A stretch of 64,000 nucleotides of DNA from Opitutales bacterium UBA5694 (GTDB lineage: Bacteria > Verrucomicrobiota > Verrucomicrobiia > Opitutales > Opitutaceae), in assembly GCA_002420185.1 (NCBI GenBank), contig DIHO01000013.1, positions 62,001-126,000 on the forward strand, given 5' to 3'. A model generated the notes under the pieces. It made no database searches and was not told the DNA's origin. It saw nothing but the letters and a program-made list of their open reading frames with translations. Below are positions 35,919 to 45,029 of the stretch, piece by piece (within the stretch, counting starts at the first letter, position 1; the number at the start of each line of letters is the position of its first letter). The translations under genes were made by a program, and so were the position numbers.

Positions 35919-38450
35919 ATGTCCGGAAAGCACCTTTGGAAACTTATTGCGACCATCGTCATCGTCGCAATCTCCCTCTCTTATCTAATCCCTTGGGAGG
36001 ACCAGGACTTTGGTGAGTATTTGCGCACGGCTTCTGAAAGCGAAGAGTTTCATCAGATTCTTGACCGATCTCAGGCATTGACCCGAACGGATGATGAGAT
36101 GGTAAGCGTCTACATGGCTCTGAAAAAGATAAGTAACGATGAGCGTATTGACCTGTCGCAGTACTTTCCGCAAATCTCGCTCGAGTCATCACTTAACAAC
36201 ATCGAAAAGCGAAACGGAATTTTGCTAAACGCCTTGTTGAGGGTTTCGAAGGCCAACCTGAGAAAAGGACTGGACCTTGCCGGTGGTGTGGCTATGACGC
36301 TTCAAGTCGATCCGGCTGCTTTGGAGGGCATTGAAAAGATTGAGAGAGAGGAGAAACTTTCCAAGGCTATCGAGATCATGCAGAGCCGTGTGAACTTGTA
36401 CGGCGTATCCGAACCGATTGTCCGGCTCGTCGGCGACGACCGGATTGAGGTCCAGTTGGCCGGAATCAGTATCAAGGACAATCCTGAAATCTTGGAAGAG
36501 ATCAAACGGCCAGCTCTACTGGACTTTCGCGAAGTGCACCTAACCGACAGGCCTGGTATTCAACCCGAACCCTACGGGTACCAAGCGATGACCTTGTCGC
36601 GGGAATCCGGCGACCGGTTTGTTGAGGAAGATCTTTACGTTAGTCGATATCCGGCCCTCACTGGTAAATATGTGGACAACGCCAACCCAGTTCAGAATTC
36701 AGTCGGCGGATACGAGATCTCGCTGAGCTTCAGTAGTGAAGGGGCAAAACGATTTGGGGAAATAACCACAAAGCTGGCGGGCCAAGGTCGCTTGGCTATC
36801 GTTCTAGATGGAAAGCTGTACTCAGCGCCAAATGTGAACGAGCCCATTCTCGGGGGGCGGGCATCGATTTCAGGAAGTTTCACGCAACGACAGGCCATCG
36901 ATTTGGCCAATGTGCTCAATAATCCGCTTGAGTTTAAACTCGAGGTGGCCGAACTCTACGAAGTGGGACCCACCCTCGCAAAGGAGTCGATCTCATCTGG
37001 AAAGCGGGCCGCAACCTGGGGTGTATCGTTGGTCGCTGCATTTATGACCGTCTACTACATGGTTGGTGGTGTGGTTGCTCTGATTACCGTTGTTCTCAAT
37101 TTAGGGATCGTTTTGGGGGCGCTTGCTAGTGTTGGAGCGACCCTAACATTGCCGGGAATTGCAGGGGTGATCCTGACCATTGGTATGGCGGTTGATGCCA
37201 ACATCCTCATCTTTGAACGAATTCGAGAGGAAATGAGAACGGGTAAGACACTGAAATCATCGCTCTTGGGCGGATTTGAAAAGGTGTTTTCGACGATCTT
37301 CGATGCCAACGTAACGACGTTTCTCGTATCCATCGTCATGTTCGTCTATGGAACCGGGCCGGTTAAGGGTTTCGGTCTGACTCTTGCGATCGGTGTCGTA
37401 ACGACTATGTTCTGTGCTTTGATTGTTAATCGCCTATTACTGGAGCTTCTCATCGAGACCAACCTGATGAAGAAGTTTAAGATGCTTTCTGTCGTTAGAA
37501 ATCCTAAGTTTCCCTTCCTGAATTTTCGCAAACCCGCGTTTGCGATTTCGTGGTGTGTCGTCCTAATTGGCGTTGTCGGAATTTATACAAAATGGGACAA
37601 GATTTTCGGTATCGACTTTACCGGGGGTGACGAGGTTTCACTCGCATACGAATCCAAGATAGACGAATCGGAGATATACCGGATCGTTGTTGAGCAGGAG
37701 CTTGGTGAAGTTACGCCTCAGTACATAACACCGCTAGGCGGAGGTGTGGAAGTGCTGAAACTGCAGACACCGTTCGAGGAAAGTCCTAAGGTCTTGGCCG
37801 CACTGGAGAACGCCTTTCCGAAAGCCAATTTCGAAGCAGTCGGCACCAATGAAATCGGGCCGTCGATCGGCAAGGAAATTCAGAAGAATGCCATAATCGC
37901 GATTGGGATTTCCCTAGGTCTCATCCTATTGTACATCGCTGTCAGGTTTGAAATTGGCTATGGGGTAGGTGCGATAGTGGCGACGGTACACGACATCCTT
38001 TTGACGGTTGGCGTTTTTGTCATGGTTCCAGGTCACCAGTTTACCGCTCCTATGATTGCGGCCATTCTGCTAATTGTGGGTTACTCTCTCAATGATACCA
38101 TTGTCGTTTTCGACCGGATACGTGAAGAGCTACAGCTAAAGCCAACCGCTAAGTTACGCGACATTGTGAACTCTGCTTTGAATGCGGTTCTCTCACGCTC
38201 TTTGCTAACCAGTTTTACGACATTACTAGCAGCGGTTTCCTTGTACGTTTTTGGGACTGGAGTAGTGAGTGACATCGCCTTCACATTCATGATCGGCATA
38301 ATGACGGGAACCTTTTCTTCGATCTTCATCGCTAGCCCTGTATTTTACTGGTGGCACAAAGGCGATCGCCGCAGCGTCGAGAAGGGCCACGATATTGCAC
38401 CCGAATACGAGTGGCAGGCTGGTGCCAAAGAAGTCAAGGAGGGCAGCTGA
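35919..38450 (+). CDS. secDF: Fused SecD-SecF protein-export membrane protein
   Basis: The 843-residue protein (ATG at 35919; an upstream TTG at 35877 is possible) joins both halves in one chain. SecD features are GLDLAGGVAMTLQVDPAALE, IMQSRVNLYGVSEPIVRLVG, LAGQGRLAIVLDGKLYSAPN, GGRASISGSF and VILTIGMAVDANILIFERIR. The SecF half begins near FGIDFTGGDEVSLAYESK and includes IGPSIGKEIQKNAIIAIGIS, AILLIVGYSLNDTIVVFDRI and a final set of helices. It uses the proton gradient to pull exported proteins to the periplasmic side. Fused SecDF occurs in several phyla, including PVC bacteria. It follows yajC and precedes recJ by 8 bases. Confidence 0.95.
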   Translation: MSGKHLWKLIATIVIVAISLSYLIPWEDQDFGEYLRTASESEEFHQILDRSQALTRTDDEMVSVYMALKKISNDERIDLSQYFPQISLESSLNNIEKRNGILLNALLRVSKANLRKGLDLAGGVAMTLQVDPAALEGIEKIEREEKLSKAIEIMQSRVNLYGVSEPIVRLVGDDRIEVQLAGISIKDNPEILEEIKRPALLDFREVHLTDRPGIQPEPYGYQAMTLSRESGDRFVEEDLYVSRYPALTGKYVDNANPVQNSVGGYEISLSFSSEGAKRFGEITTKLAGQGRLAIVLDGKLYSAPNVNEPILGGRASISGSFTQRQAIDLANVLNNPLEFKLEVAELYEVGPTLAKESISSGKRAATWGVSLVAAFMTVYYMVGGVVALITVVLNLGIVLGALASVGATLTLPGIAGVILTIGMAVDANILIFERIREEMRTGKTLKSSLLGGFEKVFSTIFDANVTTFLVSIVMFVYGTGPVKGFGLTLAIGVVTTMFCALIVNRLLLELLIETNLMKKFKMLSVVRNPKFPFLNFRKPAFAISWCVVLIGVVGIYTKWDKIFGIDFTGGDEVSLAYESKIDESEIYRIVVEQELGEVTPQYITPLGGGVEVLKLQTPFEESPKVLAALENAFPKANFEAVGTNEIGPSIGKEIQKNAIIAIGISLGLILLYIAVRFEIGYGVGAIVATVHDILLTVGVFVMVPGHQFTAPMIAAILLIVGYSLNDTIVVFDRIREELQLKPTAKLRDIVNSALNAVLSRSLLTSFTTLLAAVSLYVFGTGVVSDIAFTFMIGIMTGTFSSIFIASPVFYWWHKGDRRSVEKGHDIAPEYEWQAGAKEVKEGS

Positions 38451-38458
38451 TAACTGTC

Positions 38459-40174
38459 TTGGCTCGTTGGGAATACAAACCATCTCCTGCATCTATAGTT
38501 GGGACGTTGTGCAGAAAGCTCAACATTAGTCCCTCAACCGCAGAGCTCGTGGCGAAGGCTGGATTTGAGGACAGCGACGAAGCCAGGCGATTTCTTTACC
38601 CGCACCTTAGTGAAATATCCGACCCATTCGAAATACATAACCTTGAAAAAGCGGCTCATCGCATTTGCCAAGCGATCGACCAAGGTCAACGAATCGTAAT
38701 TTGTGGAGACTACGATGTCGACGGAGTCACAAGTACCGCATTGCTTGTGGATATACTCCAAAGGTTCAATACGTACCCGAAATTCATTGTCCCACTTCGT
38801 AGCGAAGAAGGGTATGGGCTAAGTCGCAAGGCAGCAGAACGGGCCCTAAACTGCGGGGACAAAGCGGATCTGTTTATTGCTCTGGACTGCGGGACAAACT
38901 CTTTTGAGGAGGCCCAGTACATTTTGTCTCGGGGATGCGATTTGCTTATCGTGGATCACCACCAGGCAAAGACTCGTTTGCCGGAAGGGGTGTTGCTTGT
39001 CAATCCGCACGTATTTGGAGAGGAGGAATGTCAAACTTTGAACTTCTGTACGGTCGGCTTGGTATTTAAACTTGTCCATGGAGTTTTAAAGTTAAAGCGG
39101 GAACGCCAAGAGGCACGGGCTTTTGAGATTATATTGAAAGACTATCTCGACTTTGTATCCATGGGGACGATTGCCGATCTAGTACCGCTAACCAAAGAGA
39201 ACCGGATCTTTACACGCATCGGCCTGAAAGCACTTTCTCAGACCAAACGAAAGGGTCTGAGCAGTCTGATGAATGTATCTGGAATGACGGCCCGCCACGG
39301 AGTGAGACCGGTTGATATATCGTTTAAGCTCGGACCCCGCATCAATGCGAGTGGACGACTCGCGGACGCGGCGTTGGCAGTGGAGCTTTTGTTAAGCGAT
39401 GACGCCTCTTATTGTATGGAGACATCTTTGAAGTTGGACTCGTTCAACCGCGAGCGTCGAATGATCGAAAAAAATATCGTAGAAGAGGCTATGAGGCAAG
39501 TTGAGTCGCATCAGTCCGAGAGTCACGGGATTGTGGTTTATGGGGATGACTGGCATCCAGGAGTAGTTGGTATCGTTGCCAGTCGCCTTTCACGGGCATA
39601 TGACCGGCCTTGTATCGTCCTTGGAAAAGATGGGGAATTCGCGAAGGGGTCTGGACGTAGTGTGGAGGGAGTCAATTTGGTGGAGGTGCTCGAGGACTTT
39701 TCCGACAATCTGGAAAGCTGGGGAGGGCACCCCATGGCAATCGGCTTGAGCACACTAATTGAAAGCGTGGAGGATTTACGGTCGTTTTTCGATCGGTCCA
39801 TCAAGAATTTTACCGAAACCCATAAGTACGAAAAGGCGGTCAAGCTATCCACCTATCTTAAACTCGAGGAGGCATCGGCAGAGTTTATGGACGAGTTTTC
39901 CCTTCTGCAGCCGTTTGGTCGAGAAAATCCAGAGCCTATTTTTGCTACAAAGCGGGTCGTTTTTCAACAAAAACCTAAAGTTTTCAAAGAGAAGCACTTT
40001 AGATTTTACTTATCCGATAAACGAGGCAGAGTCATAAATGGGGTCGCGTGGGAGATGGCCCACCGAGTTCCAGTTGTGAATAAGCCGGTTGATATTGCCT
40101 ATCGCCTAGCCTGGAATTCCTTTGGTAATCAAAGGGTCATACAGATTGAATTGATCGACTGGCGAGAGACATAG
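38459..40174 (+). CDS. recJ: Single-stranded-DNA-specific exonuclease RecJ
   Basis: Residues VICGDYDVDGVTSTALLVDI (motif I, Asp ligands), LFIALDCGTNSFEEAQ, LLIVDHHQAK (DHH motif III), PRINASGRLADAALAVELLL, WHPGVVGIVASRLSRAYDRP and SWGGHPMAIGLS (second-domain GGH) identify RecJ, a 5'-3' exonuclease on single-stranded DNA used in recombination and repair. No ATG lies near the natural N-terminus (LARWEYKPSPASIVGTL). I take the TTG at 38459, 8 bases after secDF; an AAGGAGG-like sequence at 38437-38443 supports translation start nearby, although spacing is long. Length of about 571 residues is normal. Probably co-transcribed with yajC-secDF. Confidence 0.93.
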   Translation: MARWEYKPSPASIVGTLCRKLNISPSTAELVAKAGFEDSDEARRFLYPHLSEISDPFEIHNLEKAAHRICQAIDQGQRIVICGDYDVDGVTSTALLVDILQRFNTYPKFIVPLRSEEGYGLSRKAAERALNCGDKADLFIALDCGTNSFEEAQYILSRGCDLLIVDHHQAKTRLPEGVLLVNPHVFGEEECQTLNFCTVGLVFKLVHGVLKLKRERQEARAFEIILKDYLDFVSMGTIADLVPLTKENRIFTRIGLKALSQTKRKGLSSLMNVSGMTARHGVRPVDISFKLGPRINASGRLADAALAVELLLSDDASYCMETSLKLDSFNRERRMIEKNIVEEAMRQVESHQSESHGIVVYGDDWHPGVVGIVASRLSRAYDRPCIVLGKDGEFAKGSGRSVEGVNLVEVLEDFSDNLESWGGHPMAIGLSTLIESVEDLRSFFDRSIKNFTETHKYEKAVKLSTYLKLEEASAEFMDEFSLLQPFGRENPEPIFATKRVVFQQKPKVFKEKHFRFYLSDKRGRVINGVAWEMAHRVPVVNKPVDIAYRLAWNSFGNQRVIQIELIDWRET

Positions 40175-40208
40175 ATTCATTAGCAGGTAGATTGCATTAC
40201 AGAAATTT

Positions 40209-40823
40209 GTGATATACCCTAGGGGCAATTGTTCGATTTCACGACCGGTTTCCGTACTGTTTATTGGAGGCCTTGTGCTCCTGTTGTTTGGATGTTCCCG
40301 TCCGGAAGAGTCCCCTCATGACGTTTTCGCCGCGTTTGATTCTGCCCTTGGAAGAGGGGAACTAAACCAACTTGATAGCTTCGCCAGTCGGAACTCGGTT
40401 CAGTATTTTCATGGCCTTGAACCCTGGATTATTCGTGGGGACGAAAAATCGCTGAAAAAACTGACTCCCTTTGATCGGTACTTGATTCTGGTCTTGCGAA
40501 TGCACCTTGACTCTTGGTCACTCGCAGATTGGCAAGACTGGAACGAGGCCCTTGATTCGGGAAAACAGAACCATGCCGTCAGTGGATATCTGAAACAGGC
40601 ATTAGGCGAACTATTCTTCAAAACGGCCTTAGGGAAAGTAGATTTTATTAATGGCATAACGGCTGGCCAACTGCTTCGTCTAGGATCACCGACAGGTTTG
40701 AGTTTACACTTCATCAATGAGGAAGGGTGGAAAATTGAGCTAACTCGGCTGTTTCGTGATTCCTTTGAACAAAAAATAAAACCGTATCTATCGGACCATT
40801 ACATAAATCGAGATCGAGTTTAG
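40209..40823 (+). CDS. Unrecognised lipoprotein
   Basis: A GTG at 40209 opens 204 codons. Residues 14-29 (VSVLFIGGLVLLLFGCSRP) form a signal peptide with a lipobox (LLFGC), so the mature protein should be a lipid-anchored periplasmic or outer-membrane lipoprotein. The rest is helical and polar (DVFAAFDSALGRGELNQLDS, DRYLILVLRMHLDSW), with no family I recognise. After the TAG at 40821 the same frame runs on for 27 more codons (EMLKKEYGDRMDRSLYHSMI and on to 40904), text that looks protein-like, so the TAG may be a recent nonsense mutation. It follows recJ by 34 bases. Confidence 0.6.
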   Translation: MIYPRGNCSISRPVSVLFIGGLVLLLFGCSRPEESPHDVFAAFDSALGRGELNQLDSFASRNSVQYFHGLEPWIIRGDEKSLKKLTPFDRYLILVLRMHLDSWSLADWQDWNEALDSGKQNHAVSGYLKQALGELFFKTALGKVDFINGITAGQLLRLGSPTGLSLHFINEEGWKIELTRLFRDSFEQKIKPYLSDHYINRDRV

Positions 40824-40920
40824 GAAATGCTGAAGAAGGAATACGGCGATCGCATGGATCGAAGCCTCTATCATTCTATGATTGCTAATGCTTCAAGGAA
40901 ATAGATGCTTACTAAGAATT

Positions 40921-41967
40921 ATGGCGATATCAGAAAACATCCGAATCGGTGTCATCGGTGCTGGCACTAATACAAAGCTGAAACACATTCCTGGCCTACA
41001 ATCGATTGAAGGCGTTAGCATCGATGTGGTATGCAATCGCTCTGAATCTTCCTCGCGGAAAGCGGCGGACGAGTTTGGAATCGGTCGAATTGCTAGTAGC
41101 TGGGAGGAAGTCGTCGCAGACGATTCGATTAACGCGGTTTGCATTGGCACATGGCCCTACCTGCATGCACCAATAACGATTGCTGCCTTAAAAGCTGGCA
41201 AACATGTGCTAACCGAGGCTCGAATGGCAATGAATGAAAAAGAGGCAGAAGAAATGCTGAACGCCTCGTTGTCTCGCCCTGAAGTCGTCGCTCAGATCGT
41301 GCCTTCTCCCTTTACTCTTAAGTGGGATCAGACCATTATGAAAATCCTCGAATCTGGCGAACTGGGTGATCTTAGGGAAATCAGTGTAATCAAGACTTTG
41401 CCAATGAACGCCAATGAGCGGGATCCCATGAATTGGCGCCAGAATATTGAATACAGTGGCAACAATACAATGATGTTAGGGATTTACTACGAGGTCGTGC
41501 AACGCTGGATCCAAAGAAGCCCAAGTCGATTGTGGTCGTATGGACGTATTTTCTCAAAGAACCGTGACAATGCCGAAGCAGGTGGACTTAGAGCGGTAAA
41601 AATTCCGGAAAGCCTAATATTCGTCGCGGATTACGGCGATGGGCTTCAATTAACCGGTATTATGAGTGGGGTCGAATTTGGAAGTGGAAGAGACGAGTAC
41701 GCCATCAGTGGTGCCAAGGGTACGATTAGGTTGGATTTAAAAACCGGCACGCTCTACCGTTCGTTAATAGATGAAGAAGAGCAGATCGTCGAACCGCAAG
41801 AAGAGGACGTTGCCGATTGGAATGTAGAGGCCGATTTCATTGCAAGCATACGGGAAGGGAAACCGGTATCGCTCACAAACTTCGCGGATGGATTGAAATA
41901 CATGAAATTCACCGACGCCGCCCGTAATTCGTTTAATGCCGGCGGGGAGTGGATTACGCTGAGCTAG
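40921..41967 (+). CDS. Gfo/Idh/MocA family oxidoreductase
   Basis: From the ATG at 40921 the protein has 348 residues. The N-terminal NAD(P)-binding Rossmann fold is seen in IRIGVIGAGTNTKLKHIPGL and DVVCNRSESSSRKAADEFGI, then NAVCIGTWPYLHAPITIAAL and KAGKHVLTEARMAMNEKEAE with the position of the usual active-site Glu-Lys replaced by TEAR (the family often has CEKP). The C-terminal alpha/beta domain includes LRDEI-like ELGDLREISVIKTLPMN. Members oxidise or reduce sugars and inositols. The altered EKP segment makes the reaction uncertain. It is convergent with pyrE. Confidence 0.85.
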   Translation: MAISENIRIGVIGAGTNTKLKHIPGLQSIEGVSIDVVCNRSESSSRKAADEFGIGRIASSWEEVVADDSINAVCIGTWPYLHAPITIAALKAGKHVLTEARMAMNEKEAEEMLNASLSRPEVVAQIVPSPFTLKWDQTIMKILESGELGDLREISVIKTLPMNANERDPMNWRQNIEYSGNNTMMLGIYYEVVQRWIQRSPSRLWSYGRIFSKNRDNAEAGGLRAVKIPESLIFVADYGDGLQLTGIMSGVEFGSGRDEYAISGAKGTIRLDLKTGTLYRSLIDEEEQIVEPQEEDVADWNVEADFIASIREGKPVSLTNFADGLKYMKFTDAARNSFNAGGEWITLS

Positions 41968-41978
41968 GTGTTCGCCTC

Positions 41979-42548
41979 TTAGCTTCCGGGCTTGAAAGCA
42001 GGGATCGATTTCAGATGTTCAGGGAGTTCATCGGGATCGTAGGTAGGAAAGCTCATCTCGAGAAGGGAGACGAGCGGGCAGTCAAAGTTTGCTCTCCCTT
42101 CGCTACGATCGACTAGAACTGAGATCGCAGCAACCTCTCCACCATTCGATCTGACTATATCCACTGCCTCCTGAGCCCTCCCGCCACGTGTAATGACGTC
42201 CTCAACGATGAGGATGGGCTCGTCTGGCTCGATCTTGAAGCCTCGCCTGAGTACGAGGCGTTCGTTCTCCTTCTCCACGAAAATGTAACGGGCGTTAAAC
42301 TGCCGCGCGATCTCCTGTCCTACCACTAGTCCACCCATAGCGGGAGCTAGAACGGTTTTGAAGGTCAGCTTTTCCAGTCTAGGTTTAAGTAGTTCGATTA
42401 GCCGTGTGACCTCCGCCATATTCTGGCAAACTTGGGCACATTGAAAAAAGTGTTCGCTTCTTAGTCCTGATCTCAGAATGAAGTGCCCTTTTAGAAGAGC
42501 ACCTGTTGACCTGAAAATATCTAAAACCTCATCGTTTGTAGACTCCAT
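41979..42548 (-). CDS. pyrE: Orotate phosphoribosyltransferase
   Basis: The 189-residue enzyme transfers phosphoribose from PRPP to orotate, giving orotidine monophosphate in pyrimidine synthesis. The ATG at 42548 gives the normal start (STNDEVLDIFRSTGALLKGH). The fold is shown by FILRSGLRSEHFFQCAQVCQ, VLAPAMGGLVVGQEIARQF, RYIFVEKENERLVLRRGFKI and the PRPP-binding loop PILIVEDVITRGGRAQEAVD. The open frame continues to 42650, but that extension is not family-like. It stands alone, with an inverted repeat between it and the divergent small membrane protein gene. Confidence 0.93.
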   Translation of the reverse strand: MESTNDEVLDIFRSTGALLKGHFILRSGLRSEHFFQCAQVCQNMAEVTRLIELLKPRLEKLTFKTVLAPAMGGLVVGQEIARQFNARYIFVEKENERLVLRRGFKIEPDEPILIVEDVITRGGRAQEAVDIVRSNGGEVAAISVLVDRSEGRANFDCPLVSLLEMSFPTYDPDELPEHLKSIPAFKPGS

Positions 42549-42649
42549 CACCCTAAGAATTGCGAAATCGAGAGAAAAAATCCAGTAAATTTTGCCTCGA
42601 GGGGCATCGCAAAGTCGGAACCATATTGATTTTTCAGGTACTAACTCCA

Positions 42650-42668
42650 TAGCCTGTTTTACAGGCTA
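42650..42668. promoter_or_regulatory. Inverted repeat in the pyrE divergent region
   Basis: TAGCCTG, a five-base loop (TTTTA) and CAGGCTA form a perfect 7-bp inverted repeat 12 bases before the GTG at 42681 and about 100 bases before the pyrE start. It could be an operator or a leader hairpin. There is no T-run, so it is not a standard terminator. Confidence 0.3.
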
Positions 42669-42680
42669 GCCGACGATACG

Positions 42681-43043
42681 GTGGATCAAGAAACGACAGG
42701 ACTGGCAGGTAGAGGGCTATGGGGATTAATTTGGGTTGCCTATGCCTACTTCTACGGGCGGTACTTTGGTCACGTAGCCCGCCGCCTCAAACCTGGTTTG
42801 GGTAATGCGGGCCTTCCTGGTTCACGGGAACGACTAGCGGCAAAACAATTCTGGTGCTATCGGTTTTCCGCTTTCATGCTCATTCCCACTGTCCTTGAAT
42901 TGATTCGAAGCAGTCCTTTTACGAGTGGAGTGATATCAATTCTTCCTTGTTTGTTCGGAGTTTGGGTTATTCAAGCTGTTTGGTGCGAAGTACTGCACTC
43001 AAAGGTTCCAAATTCGGAATACGCGAATAGGCAGAGACGTTAG
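42681..43043 (+). CDS. Small membrane protein of unknown function
   Basis: A GTG at 42681 opens 120 codons. Two or three hydrophobic stretches are present (GLWGLIWVAYAYFYGRYFG, RFSAFMLIPTVLELI, GVISILPCLFGVWVIQAVW) separated by a basic loop (ARRLKPGLGNAGLPGSRERL). I recognise no family. The compact arrangement and the balanced composition support a real inner-membrane protein, but no ribosome-binding site is obvious and coding status is not certain. It diverges from pyrE. Confidence 0.5.
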   Translation: MDQETTGLAGRGLWGLIWVAYAYFYGRYFGHVARRLKPGLGNAGLPGSRERLAAKQFWCYRFSAFMLIPTVLELIRSSPFTSGVISILPCLFGVWVIQAVWCEVLHSKVPNSEYANRQRR

Positions 43044-43146
43044 GAATGATAATGTAGTCTGCAGGACTCATTCCCAATCGTGGTTGTTTTTTGAAAGCGA
43101 CGGAGATTTCCCTCTAGTCCTGGGAAATGGCTTTCACTGTGCAATA

Positions 43147-43324
43147 TTAGCCAAGGCACTCAACCAGAACATCTTTTCCCTTTACCGGCTTCTTGGTTGG
43201 TCCTTTTGATACAAAGTACTCGAAGGTACGCTTTTCCGTTGAATTCCTTTTCCAGTTTCGAAACAGTTTCTGGGTCCATTGGATCTTGCGTATAAGGTTC
43301 TCCTGTAAAAACTAAAACCCTCAC
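43147..43324 (-). pseudogene. Possible small decayed gene, family unknown
   Basis: On the minus strand a GTG at 43324 reads VRVLVFTGEPYTQDPMDPET and VSKLEKEFNGK, and one base later a second frame continues KRTFEYFVSKGPTKKPVKGK and DVLVECLG to a TAA at 43147. Joined, they look like one polar protein of about 57 residues with a single frameshift near 43230. I cannot name a family. It overlaps the region just before the ammonium transporter start. The remaining gap 43044-43146 shows nothing. Confidence 0.3.
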
Positions 43325-43325
43325 T

Positions 43326-44651
43326 ATGTTCCTAACACGTCGAAATCTTCTAGGTGGCGCCCTTTTGCTACCGATCCTTTTTCCTGCTCTGGCTCAGGGC
43401 CAAGGTCTCAGTTCCATCAATACAGGCGATACTGCTTGGATCTTAACTTCCAGTGCGCTTGTGCTTTTCATGACTATACCGGGACTGGCTCTTTTTTATG
43501 CGGGTCTCGTTCGAGGCAGAAATGTGCTTTCGGTCCTAATGCATTGTTTTGTCCTCACGGCGTTCATGAGCGTTATTTGGCTAGTTGTCGGATATAGCAT
43601 GGCATTTTCAACTGCGGGTATGGAAGAGGGGAAGGTAGGTTGGAATGCCTTTGTCGGCGGATTCGACAAGTCTTTTCTGAACGGAGTAGCGGCTGACTCG
43701 GAATTGGGGACGATACCCGAGCCGTTGTTCGCCATGTTTCAAATGACGTTCTTTGTCATCACGCCAGCACTGATGGTTGGGGCTTTTGCAGAGCGAATGA
43801 AGTTCTCCGCCATGCTCTGGTTCTGCGGGCTGTGGGGCGTTTTGGTTTACCTTCCAGTTTGCCACATGATTTGGGGAGGTGACGGTGGCTATCTGGCGGA
43901 CATGGGTGTCATCGATTTCGCAGGTGGACTGGTTGTTCACATCACTGCTGGGGTTGGAGCACTACTTGCATGTATCATGGTTGGCAAGCGTCGTGATTAC
44001 CCGAAAGGACAGATACTGCCTCACAATCTGGCGATGACAGTTACCGGAGCCGGTATGTTGTGGGTAGGCTGGTTCGGATTTAACGGGGGTAGTGCACTTG
44101 GAGCGAATGGAGATGCCGCTATGGCGATTCTGGTGACTCACTTATCTGCTTCGAGTGCGACTCTGGGATGGATGGCCATCGAATGGATGAGGAATGGCAA
44201 GCCCAGTTTACTTGGTGCGGCAACCGGTTCTATCGCTGGATTGGCAGCGATTACTCCTGCTAGCGGTTCGGTCGGCCCATTGGGAGCTATCGTAATCGGT
44301 ATTTGCTCTGCGCTCTTGTGCTATTGGATGTGTACCAAAATTAAAAGTAAGTTCCAGTACGATGACTCGCTCGATGTATTTGGTGTGCACGGTGTGGGTG
44401 GATTTGTCGGGACTCTGCTGGTTGCCGTGTTTGGAGCCCCTGCTCTTGGTGGAAAGGTCGAAGGTTTGGAAATAGGGAAGCAGCTTGGTGTACAGGCTTT
44501 CGCGGTCTTGATCGTCGCCTTATTCACGCTTGTGATTAGCTACATTATTCTCAAGGGAATCCAGTCAACGATTGGATTGAGGGTCGAGGAGCAGGATGAG
44601 GTTACTGGCCTGGACTTAAGCTCGCATGGAGAATCTGGATACAACGACTAG
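43326..44651 (+). CDS. amt: Ammonium transporter (Amt family)
   Basis: The 441-residue protein starts with a cleavable-looking leader (ALLLPILFPALAQGQG), then INTGDTAWILTSSALVLFMT and IPGLALFYAGLVRGRNVLSV, the first helices of Amt. Further marks are FAMFQMTFFVITPALMVGAF, GALLACIMVGKR, MLWVGWFGFNGGSALGANGD and the twin-histidine region DVFGVHGVGGFVGTLLVAVF. Amt trimers conduct ammonium through the inner membrane. No glnK (PII) gene follows, although amt and glnK are often linked; a degraded glutaredoxin-like stretch and a type II glutamine synthetase lie downstream instead, so nitrogen uptake and assimilation are still neighbours. Confidence 0.94.
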   Translation: MFLTRRNLLGGALLLPILFPALAQGQGLSSINTGDTAWILTSSALVLFMTIPGLALFYAGLVRGRNVLSVLMHCFVLTAFMSVIWLVVGYSMAFSTAGMEEGKVGWNAFVGGFDKSFLNGVAADSELGTIPEPLFAMFQMTFFVITPALMVGAFAERMKFSAMLWFCGLWGVLVYLPVCHMIWGGDGGYLADMGVIDFAGGLVVHITAGVGALLACIMVGKRRDYPKGQILPHNLAMTVTGAGMLWVGWFGFNGGSALGANGDAAMAILVTHLSASSATLGWMAIEWMRNGKPSLLGAATGSIAGLAAITPASGSVGPLGAIVIGICSALLCYWMCTKIKSKFQYDDSLDVFGVHGVGGFVGTLLVAVFGAPALGGKVEGLEIGKQLGVQAFAVLIVALFTLVISYIILKGIQSTIGLRVEEQDEVTGLDLSSHGESGYND

Positions 44652-44686
44652 CTTAAGTCTAGTTAAGTAGCGAGAAATCGAATTGT

Positions 44687-44942
44687 TTGGAAACCTGTTT
44701 TGCCCCTCCACAAAGCAGGACACCCGCTTTTTTGAAGAGAAAAGCATTTTCTCTAGTTACAAGGAGGTATCCTTCATTTTGGTTGGAAATTACCTTTGAA
44801 AAAATACCTGTAAATGAAACGCCGTTCGAATGGATTGAAAACGTTACCTCAAATCCTCATATCTGGTGACTACTATGGCGACGAAGAGCGGCTTTTTGCG
44901 GACGATCGCGGGAGCCGACTCGACGTGGCTCTAAGAGTTTAG
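44687..44942 (+). pseudogene. Probable glutaredoxin-family remnant
   Basis: Two frames together give a glutaredoxin-like text. The first reads NLFCPSTKQDTRFFEEKSIF and SSYKEV, where a CxxC-like box would stand near the first Cys. A second frame gives FEKIPVNETPFEWIEN. A frameshift near 44848 then leads to GLKTLPQILISGDYYGDEER, LFADDRGSRLDVALRV and a TAG at 44940-44942. GLKTLPQILI resembles the T-V-P-Q-I-F-I segment of glutaredoxins, with its cis-proline, and G-D-Y-Y-G-D the G-G-Y-D loop. At least two frame changes mean it is not functional. The assignment is by eye only. Confidence 0.45.
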
Positions 44943-44977
44943 CCCTTTGCAGTATAGGAGCCGATTGGTGTACGAAA

Positions 44978-45004
44978 AACGGTGTCGCAGATTACGACAC
45001 CGTT
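44978..45004 (-). terminator. Rho-independent terminator after glnII
   Basis: AACGGTGTCG, a seven-base loop and CGACACCGTT form a perfect 10-bp stem 26 bases past the stop of glnII. On the minus strand it is followed by a run of five T. Weakly T-rich sequence on the other side could let it work in both directions. Confidence 0.8.
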
Positions 45005-45029
45005 GTTGAACTAGATTTTTTAAATACAA

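Noticed and set aside
44736..44754. Perfect 8-bp hairpin AGAGAAAA-GCA-TTTTCTCT after amt.
   Set aside because: The stem is A+T-rich, has a three-base loop and no T-run after it. It lies in the degraded glutaredoxin text, so I do not call it a terminator.
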